Shown here one piece after another: positions 11,158 to 29,229 of a stretch of 64,000 bases of DNA. The number at the start of each line of letters is the position of its first letter. Positions within the stretch are counted from its first letter, which is position 1. The notes below the pieces were generated by a model. That model made no database searches, was not told the origin of the DNA, and was given only the letters and a program-made list of their open reading frames with translations. Position numbers and translations under genes: made by a program. This stretch comes from Acanthochromis polyacanthus (taxonomy: Eukaryota > Chordata > Actinopteri > Pomacentridae), in NCBI RefSeq assembly GCF_021347895.1, contig NC_067121.1, positions 30,801,974 through 30,865,973 of the forward strand, read 5' to 3'.

Positions 11158-11547
11158 AAGCAGCTCACACTCCAACTGAAAACAATTCACTGTTGAAATT
11201 CAAACTGTGTTATCACTGTGTTTAATGGGGGAAAAAATCATTGCTTTCTTTGTACACGCAGGAATACACTGGAATAAAGTCCGCACCACAATCCTTTCAT
11301 GACTGTTCGACTTTTTTACAGCAGTCTCATTTAAAAATCCACTTCACAGAGAACAGAGAACAGAAAACAAAGTTTCCTTTCATCTGAAAATGCATTCAGG
11401 TCAGGCCATGAAATCCTGTTCTGAGAGCTCACAGTGTGTTGCTTCCAGACTGTGAGGAGGAAACAAACACAGATGATCACAGACAACTGGTGGTGAGGGT
11501 GCAGCTGATGTTAGGATGTGGCTTTATGTCTAACACTGCAGGAATAT

Positions 11548-12014
11548 TAGGGATGTTTGATATTGGCTTTTTTGCCAATAGCCGATATGCTGATGTTGTT
11601 CAACTCAGTTTCAGATATCCACTGATACCACTACTGATACTAATATATGTGGGCTATTTAATTAATTTTAGGCAGCATCACATATGTTCTGTCAACATCA
11701 CACCTAATTTTAGTGTGATGACCCATTGGATGCATTCTTGAAAGCAGCAAGGCTATCTAAATGTAAACATTTTCTGTACAAAATAAAAAAAAATTGTTCT
11801 ACTTAAGTTATGGACAAAAATGCCATATTTATGCCTTTTTAAAAAAAATGTCTTAAGCAACAGTTCACAGTCTCCCTTTCTCCCTCCTTCCCTGAGTCCG
11901 GTAAATCCAGATTTTTTTTATTGGCTTTCATGATAGGCAAGAAAAAGCGATAACGATATTGACCGATATTACATTTTTATGCCAATAATGGGTCGATATT
12001 ATCTGACATCCCTA
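11548..12014 (+). mobile_element. Non-autonomous hAT element with perfect 8-bp target duplication
   Basis: The termini are inverted: TAGGGATGT at the left and ACATCCCTA at the right. Directly outside both ends is AGGAATAT (11540-11547 and 12015-12022), a perfect 8-bp duplication. The flanking subterminal parts carry 'gatattggc' and its complement. It is 467 bp with no transposase frame. The short frame at 11436-11741 crosses the left end and is not a gene. Confidence 0.85.
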
Positions 12015-12022
12015 AGGAATAT

Positions 12023-12960
12023 GGTATCTACTAAAACCACTGACAACGTATCAATTTACATATTGACTAGAAAAAAACAGTAAATAATTTATGCATCAAA
12101 AATCTATATTTTTACCAATACTAACTTGTTTTTTTACAATCTCACTGTAAAATTCTATTTTTCTGTATTTACATCTGCGAAAAATATAATTATTCTTCAA
12201 AAATTTGCCATTTTTTCACAATATTTTCACAGTTTTTAAACTGCTTTTAACCTATTTTTCTGCACCCTTGCTGTCACATTTTTTCTCGGATTTTTTCTTA
12301 TCTGGTGCAGGACTGAGTGCTTAAATGGATGAGTTTGCTCACACATAGGGATCAAAAAGGGAGAGGAGATAATCTGCAGACGAAGTTAAATCATGTCTAA
12401 AGCAGAGCAACGGTGCAGCTTCTCCAATTATCAAGCAGTTGAAACTTGAAGAACACAGAGGCAATACAGCAGGAAACTGTTAACTGGACTAAATTGAATT
12501 CTTCATACAACAATGACACATGAAGTCAAAGGAAAACTGGAGAAAACGAGCAAATAGACATCTTCTTGTTCCTAAAAGATATTTCCAGCTCCTCAATAGA
12601 GATACGATCACTCTGAACACATCCACATGTTTGACCTGCTGTCTTCTAGTAAATACTCCCAATAAAGCTCAGAAACGTCACAGGCTATTTCCTTCCCAGA
12701 ACTGTTTGTACACAGAATTCCAACAAGCGATGATAACTCCCTGCACAGCTCTTGTGCAATCATTTTCAATCAGACTTGTGCAATATAACAGTATGATAAG
12801 CAACATTATGCTATTTCCAGATTCTAGATTTGAAAGAGTTTTTATGGTGAAAGTCAAATTTTGTTTTATCTTAACATGCTCATATGGTGTTTTATTATAA
12901 GCTGGGGGGGAAAAATATGAATAAAATAAGCAGTAAGTGCCATAAATGACCATTTCCATT
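12023..12960. other. Spacer, nothing recognised
   Basis: This is AT-rich sequence with short chance frames on both strands (for example 12520-12900). None has recognisable protein features, splice sites or repeat ends. Confidence 0.5.
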
Positions 12961-12964
12961 CTTG

Positions 12965-13560
12965 TGAGCTTGCAGGGTGGAGCTTTCTGTATCAATATAC
13001 TTCTTCACAATCAGTTTGGATGTGTGACTAACTTGCTCCAATATTCCAACTTGCCAATATGTAGCATGGAGTAGATTTGCAGTGTTAGAATAGAATAGAA
13101 TAGAATAGAATAGAATAGAATAGCTTTAATGTCATCATACGTGGGGGTATGACAAAAATATAAATAGCTTCTGCTGGACGTTGCATTGATAACAAGCAGC
13201 AATTTAAAAAAAATAAAAATGACAACATATGCAAAGGAGGCAAGATATATACAATATGGGCGGTAAATGAAATAAAAGTCGATAAAATAGAATAAATATG
13301 GTCAGGAAATTGTATGTAAGCAGCATTAGAACCATTAAAAGTGACACTGTGCATTCAGGTTTTCAGCCGTTTTGAGTTCAGGAGTCTTATGAACCGTGGG
13401 AAAAAGCTGTTTCTCAGTCTTAAGCAGAGCCCTATGTGAGCTGGTGTGCTCAAGCTGCTGCTGAGCATCAAGAGAAAGCTGCAGCACAGAGTCACATCTA
13501 AGCCATTTTCAGGCAGAAAGGAATTATTTTCACAGAAGAAGTTTGAAGCGATAAATGAAC
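12965..13560 (+). repeat. Unnamed dispersed repeat, copy 1, split by a nested insertion
   Basis: The left part (12980-13085: 'ctttctgtatcaatatac', then 'aacttgccaatatgtagc' and 'gagtagatttgcagtgt') and the right part (from about 13438: 'gtgagctggtgtgctcaag') align with one continuous copy at 28270-28500. Here they are separated by about 350 bp of retroelement tail (13086-13435). A third copy of the right part is at about 39390. The function is unknown. Confidence 0.65.
13086..13435 (-). mobile_element. Retrotransposon tail with (TAGAA)n, nested in the repeat
   Basis: Seven tandem 'tagaa' units at about 13087-13122 are followed by 'gctttaatgtcatcatac' and, further in, 'ttcaggagtcttatgaacc' and 'gggaaaaagctgtttctcag'. 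These are hallmarks of a common teleost non-LTR 3' end. With the pentamer run read as the tail, the element is in minus orientation. Confidence 0.6.
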
Positions 13561-14377
13561 AACTACAGCAAACATTAATTCGCTCATTTTGGTTGTTATT
13601 TTAGAGTGTGTGTTTTTCTTCAGATTGCCTTTCCTCTGTCTCTTAATGAACCAGATGGGAATGTTCTGTTGCATTCTGCAGAATACAGTGACAATAAGGA
13701 CCTTCTGTTTCTATTCTATTTTAATTCAGTTCATATTGATATGGAGTTACTCAGCAGGTAGTGGAAATTTACCTCAATGTGTCATGAAGTTAAGCCCTTC
13801 TCTGAAAAAAAAAACTCTTGACAGCAGCTGATTAAGCAGTTACTGAAAAGACAGATTTGCCCGACCAATCAGGTTTCTTGAGAATATGCAATGTTCAAGG
13901 TGTGTCTGCCTCTTTCACAATATGCAGCAGTCGCACATGAGCGGGATTATATGCTTGATCCTGTTACATTTTAAAACCAGCCTCCAGCAGACAGAGAGAA
14001 TGCAGAAAGCAGCAGTGATGTCATTACACATCATCAGAATGTGACAGCAGGTAGCCTGGCAGCTACTTAGACCTTTGTTGTTGTTTTTTGCCTCTTGTTA
14101 AGGAGCACTAAACAACAGCTCTGAGCTGCATCCATTGTTTTCTGCATCACAAAGCCCCTTTGATCACTATTTCATATGCAGTGATGAACGGTTCTTTTTT
14201 ACATTTTGTAGCATATAGCTCAGACCTTTGTAGTATTTTTCTTTTTTAGCTCAATGAGCACTTAAAGCCTTAGATGACAGAGGTGAACACACAGACCTCA
14301 CACTGTTAATGGAGCTGGAGTTTAGTTTGTTGCTTCCAGCTGTTTGCAGAAGTCTTTCTTCTGAGTTTATTTCTTAC

Positions 14378-14414
14378 CTGTAGCATCAGACAGCAGCAGG
14401 ATCCATAAGAGCAT
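14378..14414 (-). other. Candidate signal-peptide exon, gene unknown
   Basis: On the minus strand a TTTTACAG acceptor is followed directly by an ATG, a hydrophobic frame MLLWILLLSDAT and a strong GTAAG donor. This resembles the signal-peptide exon of immunoglobulin-superfamily or other secreted proteins in fish. I found no matching downstream exons to its left, so it may be a relic or chance. Treat as a lead only. Confidence 0.25.
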
Positions 14415-14559
14415 CTGTAAAACACAACACATTAAAAAACAACAAACACTGTGGAGGTTGTAGATCCAGAACCGGAGAGAGCAAAACACAAACCACAAGA
14501 GACAAAGTTAGAGACATACAGTATGTAACTGTATGGCGAGAGACGATGAAAAAAGCTCT

Positions 14560-15235
14560 TCAAATAGTCTAAACCTATAGCAGCATAGCTAATGGATGGT
14601 TTAGGTGACCTTGAGCAGCCCTAATATAATTTTAAAGCCTATTCTTAAAAGTAGAGTAGGTGTCTGCATCCCAAACCCAAACTAGAAGCTGATTCCACAA
14701 CAGAGGAGCTATTAACTGAAGGATCTGCCTCTCATTCTGCTTCTGGAAAGTCTGTGAACCACAAGTAAACCTGTATCTGGTACAATGAGGTCTTTAGGAT
14801 GTGATGGAGCAGGAGAAGTATTTTTAATTCTGTCCTTGATTTTATACAAAGTCGATACAGGAAAGTTAATACGGGAGACATATGATCTCTCTTGCTAGTT
14901 TCAGTCAGAGGTCTAGCTGCTTTGTATCAGCTGGAGATTTTGAAAAGAATTATTGGGACATCTTGATTACAGTCCTGGCGATAAACTACACATTCATGGA
15001 CTAGTTTTTCAGCATCATTCTGAAACAGGATGTTCTAATTCTGACAGCATTGCACAAGTGGAAGAAGGCCATCCTACAGACTAGTAATGTGTAATAACGA
15101 ACATATCCTGATCAGAAATAACTTCAAGGTTCCTCACAGTAGAAGTAGAGCTGTACTAGCAGAGTAACTGTCTGGTGTTATAATAGGTTTCTAAGGTGCT
15201 TAGGGCCAAATGCTATGACTTCAGTTTTACCTGTT
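14560..15235 (-). mobile_element. Decayed non-LTR retrotransposon reverse transcriptase fragment
   Basis: Read on the minus strand with frameshifts, the sequence gives HLCNAVRIR, then ILFQNDAEKLVH, LQLIQS, a weak SPVLTFLYRL and ELKILLL. These match, in order, the C-terminal part of a common teleost LINE reverse transcriptase ('DAEKLVHAF...LQLIQNAAAR...SLHWLPV' type). Stops and frameshifts throughout show it is dead. Confidence 0.7.
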
Positions 15236-15479
15236 TTTTTTTGTTTTATTTATTTTTTACTTAAAAGTATCATCATGCAGGAACAGAATTTTCAATATTG
15301 TGGTCACCATAGTAAACTACACTCACATCAGTCCATCTTATTTAACTATGTGGGCATGCAGAAGATTTGCTCAAAGTTGATGCCCAAACTGCTCTCCAAG
15401 GGGGAAACAGACATTTTGGAGCAGCTAGAGGCCAACCTAGAATTCCTGGACAATCTCATCATTAGGGATTAGACCATTA

Positions 15480-16600
15480 GACCTGGGCCTTCCAATACAA
15501 CCACCTAGACCAAGCAGCAGAGTCTACATTGAAAGACACATAGATCACAAAGACTGTCCATTTCGTCCAGTGAGAGGGTCCTGAAAGACTGCCTATTCAG
15601 TCCCAGATGTTCAACCATCATCAGTCTGATAATTTTGCACCAGTCCCTTGATCTTCTGGATGTTAGCATCAGTTCCTGTTGTTGCTCAGTCATCCACCAC
15701 ATCATCTCGCCCCATTCTGATTCTCTTATGCCACTCATAGACACATGTATGGGACATTGTTTGCTCCCTGTACACATCCTTCAGCATGACAAGGGTTTCT
15801 GCTGGATTTTTACCCCCAAACTAGACAAGAACTTGATGTTAGTAAAAGGTCAATTGAAGTATTGCTTTCCTCATGCAGTGTTGAGATGTTGGCCAACCCT
15901 GTCATTTACTTCATTACTGCATGGCTGCTGAATCGTGTGATCAGCAACCAATGTCTTGTTTCCTGTTTGTCACACCTCATTATGCATCTAAGATCATTAC
16001 TAACCGTCAATGTAAAATGAGAAACCAAAATACGTACATGGTTCTCGCTTATCCTCTATTCTCCAACATCATAGCAGAATTCCTGAAATTCAGATATGTC
16101 TTCTATTTTTGTGTGTCACCCCATAGTTTCAGTGTCCCCATCTTGCAAGTCTTATGAGCAATTTCTGGACATGTCCAGACCCCAATAAGGCCTCTGTTCA
16201 GTCCACAATTCAGATCACTGACACAAAGTTAACTTATGGACCAGAGGTGCGTCAGATACACAGACACTGCAGCAATAACTCTCTAAAGTCCCTGCTATAA
16301 AGTGATTTCATGGTGTTCTGGACGTAAATCTCCCCTATCAGTCTCCTGTATTAAAGTGTCTGTATTGAAATGAGCCTGTGTCGGCCTCACACGAACCCTC
16401 TCCCCCAAAATGTTGCACAACCTTGTCAGGCGGAGTTTTGACCTGTCAGAGACACTGTAGCAGCCCCGCCACCCAATATTACTGCAATATCCTTCCGCCG
16501 GGGAAAATAGTCTCAAACTATTTTCACGTTTTATCGCTTAATAGCATATACTGTCGTCTACATAATATAGTGTATTAAATTCAGTGCGTTTCAGACATTA
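15480..16600. other. Spacer upstream of eif4a2, nothing recognised
   Basis: Several 60-98-residue frames overlap here on both strands, but none has recognisable motifs or consistent splice sites. 15480-15800 may be further old repeat. The eif4a2 promoter should lie in about 16400-16735, where CpG increases. I saw no TATA box. Confidence 0.45.
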
Positions 16601-16735
16601 AGTCAGCGAATTGAGACTCGATTGTCAACGAATCCAAGCGTTCCGTCCATCAGTGAAAATAGTCCGGCTGCATAAAGGCAGTCGGCATCGCCATCAGCGA
16701 TCTTTTCAGTCGCATGCAGAAGTTGGGTACGGATC

Positions 16736-20843
<4,108 letters not shown>

Positions 20844-21489
20844 GCCCCAAGGTCTTCTTTTTTTTTTTTTAAACGCAGTGATAGCGATCGTCCACTTGCA
20901 TTGTGCTTATATTATTCGAGGGTGAAAAAAAACTTCTCAATGCTAAAACCTTGGATCAGAATTTTGGTATGTGTTAAAAGCGAGGTGACTTCTAGGGTGG
21001 TCCCTCTCGGACAGTTGTAGATTCTAACCTCGACAGCCGGCTGGTTGGAGCTACAAAGCCATGGGGTCTGTAAACATGAAGGTCCTTATCAGGTATTTCT
21101 TTCCATGTTCACTTAAGATGCGTGTATTTGATGTTCTCCACCATTTAGTAACTTACTTGTGGACTAAAAGGTATAAGTGCTGTATAAAGTCTGCAAATTA
21201 TGTTATGCTAACATATGTGCGATGTATTGTGGGCCTGCTTAATAGAGGCACTTTGTCATGTTATACTGTAGATTCACTTGCTTTTTGTTATCTTTTGTGA
21301 ATGTGTTTAATTTAAATGTACCATATTTTTTATCCCACTTGCTATATCAGAATTCCTCACTGGTTGGCCATATTTTGCTGACGTGGTTTTACCCTTACCA
21401 GAGTATATTGCTATTGCCCTCCTCCTTGACTACTTTTCAGATTTCCTCCTCCCCAGAATTGTATGAATGTCTTAATAAACTGAAATTGC

Positions 21490-22550
21490 TGTTAAGTAAA
21501 CTTGTTTCGTGGAGTGCTGGTGTAGTTTGTACTTAACGATGGATGGAGTTATCAGCAGTTTTACGTAAGACTTGAGCAAAAAGCAGAGTGACCCGAGTGC
21601 TTCAAGTAATTGCTGCCATGGAAAGTCCTCCCACACATTTCACATGTAGAGGCATGAGTGGTTTGTGGAAGAGCAGAGGAGAGAATGGATGCAGCAGAGG
21701 AAAAGCTGTGCTGCAGCTCCATCTAGTGGCAAACTAGTGTTCTGACCAAAAGGAACATTACTGTGAAATATGTCCAGAAGTAAAACATTTTCAACAACAT
21801 TATCACTATCAGACACTCGGATGCCCCAAATTTTCATAATTGTGCAATAATGTATAAATGACTAAATCTCTCATTTCAACACATGAAAAATAAACTAAAA
21901 AAAGCACATTCATTTTGAGCTATCTCCTGGCACAAACAATTATAAGCTAGTGATTTTACTTAAAACCACTTCTGTGTTTAAATAAACTACATATTCAGCA
22001 CTATCCTATAAACACCAAATGGATCATTCCAGAATTGGAGGACATTTGGGTTTCAAAATTTTGGAAAAATAAACCTTTTACATTTTTCTATTCCATATTA
22101 ATCAATAGTGGGTAATAAATTATCAAAGGCTTGATTGGCTCAGCTTACACATCAATAGTATCATTTATATTCCATGTTTTATTTATTTGCTAACCCTACT
22201 CTAATCACAGTAACAGGGTTGCTAATCCATGCTACCCATTCTTTAGTAAAACTGATATCTTTGATGCAGGACTGGATTCAGCGTTTTACTGCTGTAAAGT
22301 CTTAAGAATTTAAAAATCTGTTTTTCTACAATGCTTCTTTCACTCCACGTGTTCTTCCTCTATGTCCTACATTACCCACAATGCAGCTCAAATGCTAAGA
22401 CTTGAGTCAAGAGGTTTTACACAACATGTTTTTTACATTTATAGTCAAACTCCTAAATATCTGTATGAAACACAAGACAGAAACATACCTGACAATATAA
22501 CTGGTTGAATTGTAACTCATATTCATAAAGAATGTAACATGGAATCACAA
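21490..22550. other. Spacer between eif4a2 and an unidentified minus-strand gene
   Basis: The left end follows the eif4a2 polyA signal. A minus-strand frame at 21640-21837 and an overlapping frame with a Cys-rich motif are noted under findings, but neither is proven coding. The rest is AT-rich, with no element ends seen. The last exon of the gene at 22556-26147 could lie here. Confidence 0.4.
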
Positions 22551-22555
22551 CTTAC

Positions 22556-26147
<3,592 letters not shown>

Positions 26148-27015
26148 CTGTTGAGCGGATGTGGTGAAACAATATCACTTAGATGCTCCTTTGTTGAACA
26201 TAATCATCAAAATGTATAGTATAAGTGAGTCAGAGGACGGGCTTGGAAATCATTTTTTAGACTTATTCTAGTTTGTGCTCTTGTCACTTTTTTCTATAGT
26301 TTCAGAGTGACAGTTGAATCTGTGGTTGGCAGCAAACAACAGAAGCTGCCAGAAAAGTCACCACTAATTTTTTTTCTTAGCCGGTTTTAGTTCTGAGGTT
26401 TCACACCAGGTAGCTATACATTATGACGCTCATTTTATTGTACTTTTCCACATCAGCTTAATGTGTGATCATTCTAAATACAAATTGCTAAAAAAAAAGT
26501 GTGTATATGTAACCATTTCTTACATTTATTGCAGTAATTAGTGTTTAAACCGAGCCAACATCTTGCTAGCAGTGTAAAAAGACTCTTGTAGAATATTTAA
26601 ACTGTGTCAGTTTTACAGATCAGAACAGTGAGTGTAAATAAAATCAGTAAATTTACGTATATTTTTTAAATTTGTTTTACACAATTCCCCTATATGTTTA
26701 AAATGCACTAATATATCAATAAAAGTCCAAAAATGAACCGAGTTTTTATGTCTGTAATGTAAAATGACATCTTGACCTGTCAATAACCAGAAAATTTAAA
26801 TTGTTTTACATAAAGACTTGCATTTGCAAATATTTTCTTTTTATCTAATAGATGAAACTGTTGAATTCATACACATCAAATTAATGGAATTTCATTGAGT
26901 TTAATAAAATCAATAAATCTCTAACATTATATATAAATTAATGACAACAGAAAAAGCAAACATTTTTTCGGTTATTTTACATAGATTTGTTTGTTTAAGA
27001 GTGATGTCTTGTATA

Positions 27016-27081
27016 ATTATACCTGTTTTCACAGGTATAACTATATGCATGTTTCACCTCTTGGAAAGAGGTAAACATGCA
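27016..27081. repeat. Two adjacent near-perfect hairpins
   Basis: TTATACCTGT-tttc-ACAGGTATAA (about 27018-27041) has a 10-bp stem. It is followed within a few bases by GCATGTTTcACCTCT-tggaa-AGAGGTaAACATGC (about 27047-27081), a 14-15-bp stem. Neither matches a known RNA gene that I recognise. Confidence 0.6.
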
Positions 27082-27464
27082 GGATCTCACTTAGTTACTG
27101 TTTTTACCTGTGGTTACCATAAGCATAGGCACAATAAAGAAAGTGTGACTTGTTGACTGAGTTAAGATGGTTTTTAACTATTGTACACATCAAACCCACA
27201 ATGACAGCAATCATGATGGTGGAGCAGCCAGTTTACCCAACAAAGGATGTGAATCTGCCAAATCACAAGTGACTAGACGTTGATGACGCTGAAACTTTGT
27301 GAGCAGACCTTATCGCTGTGTTACATGTGCTTGATAAGTGGCATTGTAGATCGCCTCCTCTGTTCAGTCGTTCCAATTTGGTCGCTCCTGACCCAAACCA
27401 TCTGTCCAAAATGTGTACACTGCTGTCGTCAAATGAATGTCCTGTATGAATATACTGGACTGCT

Positions 27465-27735
27465 TATAAGACAAGATAAGATAAGATAGACTTTACTGAT
27501 CTCACAAAGGAGAAATTTATTGTTACAGGGCTCTTAGGAAATAAAAACAGAGTGCAAAAGTCACGAAGGTGCAAGTACAAGATAATAAATATTGCACAAA
27601 ATAACAACTACACAGTAGTGTTATACAGTCTGATGGCATACAACATTGTGTGTTGGTTTTTTTTAATCCTTGGGCTGAACCAGTGGGTCTGAAGTGCACC
27701 TGAATTTCAGATTACACCTGGCAGTCATGAGGAGT
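27465..27735 (-). mobile_element. Retrotransposon tail with (AAGAT)n
   Basis: The repeated 'aagataagataagataga' is followed by 'ctttactgatctcacaaa' and 'ggagaaatttattgttac', a typical teleost non-LTR 3' end in reverse orientation. 'gtctgatggcatacaac' near 27630 belongs to the same family. The region 27736-28265 shows nothing further. Confidence 0.6.
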
Positions 27736-28269
27736 GATTAGACTGGAGCTCCAGACCTCCTCCCAGCCCCCCGACACATTGGATTGGTCCACCACCATGA
27801 TGACTCCTCTTAGACTCCAGCAATCAACACACACGGACACAAACCTGCAACCAAAACTCTCAGTCTTGGAGGCTGATATTTGTGACCAGTTTGTCCTGAT
27901 GCTTCTGTTTGTATTGTTTGTATTTCTGTATATGATCTGTCAGTTCTGTAGTCACTGAGGGGTGACCTATGGACAATTTAGAGCTACTGTGGCTGCTAAT
28001 TTGGTGAGGAGCCTCAAGTCTTAGTAGAGACTGTGGCTCCAGTTAGCAGTCCACCAACTTTGTGAAGAACCACTCTGGTAGTTTGAGACTTTGTGTACTG
28101 TGTGTTAAATGTCTGTGTTTAAAGGCACCAGTTTTGTTCCATTTGCTACTGAGCAATAAATTCCTTTACTGGAACCAAACCTCACCTGATTATTTGTTAC
28201 ATCCAGCTCACCCTAGAAGTTGGACGGTAACACATGTGGAACAAATTTAGGGAACCGATCCTATGAACT

Positions 28270-28500
28270 CACAGCGTGACTTTCTGTATCAGTTTTTCTT
28301 TTCAGAATTAGTCTCCAAGATGAAAACTTGCCATTGTGCAGAGTAGATTTACAGTGTGCAGTCGTAGGTGAGCTGGTGTGCTTAAAGTGCAGTGAGAGAA
28401 AAGAGGGACTTCATAAATTTGCACAACACAGAGGAATTTGAAGGCAGGAATGGATTATTCTCATGGAAAATGTAACTTTGATACACATAGTTTATGGGTT
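28270..28500 (+). repeat. Unnamed dispersed repeat, copy 2 (uninterrupted)
   Basis: It contains 'ctttctgtatcagttttt', 'aacttgccattgtgcagag', 'agatttacagtgt' and 'ggtgagctggtgtgctt' in sequence. It is the continuous counterpart of the split copy at 12965-13560. Confidence 0.6.
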
Positions 28501-29130
28501 TAACCAGCGATTGTAGTTCTGTCAAAACAGTGATTTCTCAGTGAACTACAACTCCTAGATTTTTTGTCCTTTTAGGTCTTTCTGTAAATAAAATGCAGTT
28601 CTGCTGTGTTACTTACATGCTACATTGATTCCAGCATCGACTTTATGAACAGAGGAGTCAGCCCTAACTCCAGGCTGTCTCTTTAAAGTATTTTTTAATA
28701 AGCTATAGTTACCCGTAGTGCTCAGCTGGTGCATTGACCAGCACACTAAATTTAGCAGGGCCACTCTGTCAACACAATTATTTTGCAAAGCCACCTCTTG
28801 GGAAGCGACTAACCACGAGCTAACATTGTTCTGATGGCTGAAGTCGACGGCTGCCTCCTCATGGGCCGGTTCTCAGTAACGATCACTGGAGTAAATGTCA
28901 AAATAACAAACCACTTTCTATCTCCAAGGGAAATTAGACTCAACAGCTCACTCACTGCACACGACATTATCAGCTTTTCTCATTTTAAACAACTTCATAT
29001 TTACAGCAAGAACACTTAATCTCGGAGTCAAAAACAGGCACTTTTAGAATCTCTCACTGCAGTTTAGGAAACAGATGTAGGCAGCTGGTTGTGTTTTTGA
29101 ACCCATCCTAAATCCTATTCTCCTTTGTGC

Positions 29131-29205
29131 GTTGCCGTGGAAACAGAGCAGCTGTTTGGAGAACAGCTAATCCAGGCGACGTCACATTTCAGGATGAGGT
29201 GCCAT
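29131..29205. promoter_or_regulatory. Possible promoter: X-box-like, CRE and TATA motifs
   Basis: GTTGCC-GT-GGAAAC (29131-29144) fits an RFX X-box at 11 of 12 half-site bases. GACGTCAC (a CRE) lies at about 29178-29185 and 'ccataaataag', TATA-like on the plus strand, at about 29203. No gene starts convincingly next to it. It is 3 kb upstream of the unidentified minus-strand exons. Confidence 0.35.
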
Positions 29206-29229
29206 AAATAAGCATATAGATAATTCTCA

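Noticed and set aside
27105..27180. Possible upstream exon of the unidentified gene with matching phase and a GTAAAA donor
   Set aside because: The frame is open and the phase fits, but the peptide has no coding-like character and the acceptor is weak.
28609..28794. Minus-strand frame ending at a GTAAGT donor
   Set aside because: Joining it to exon 26089-26147 in the needed phase meets a stop codon, and no acceptor allows a clean exon.
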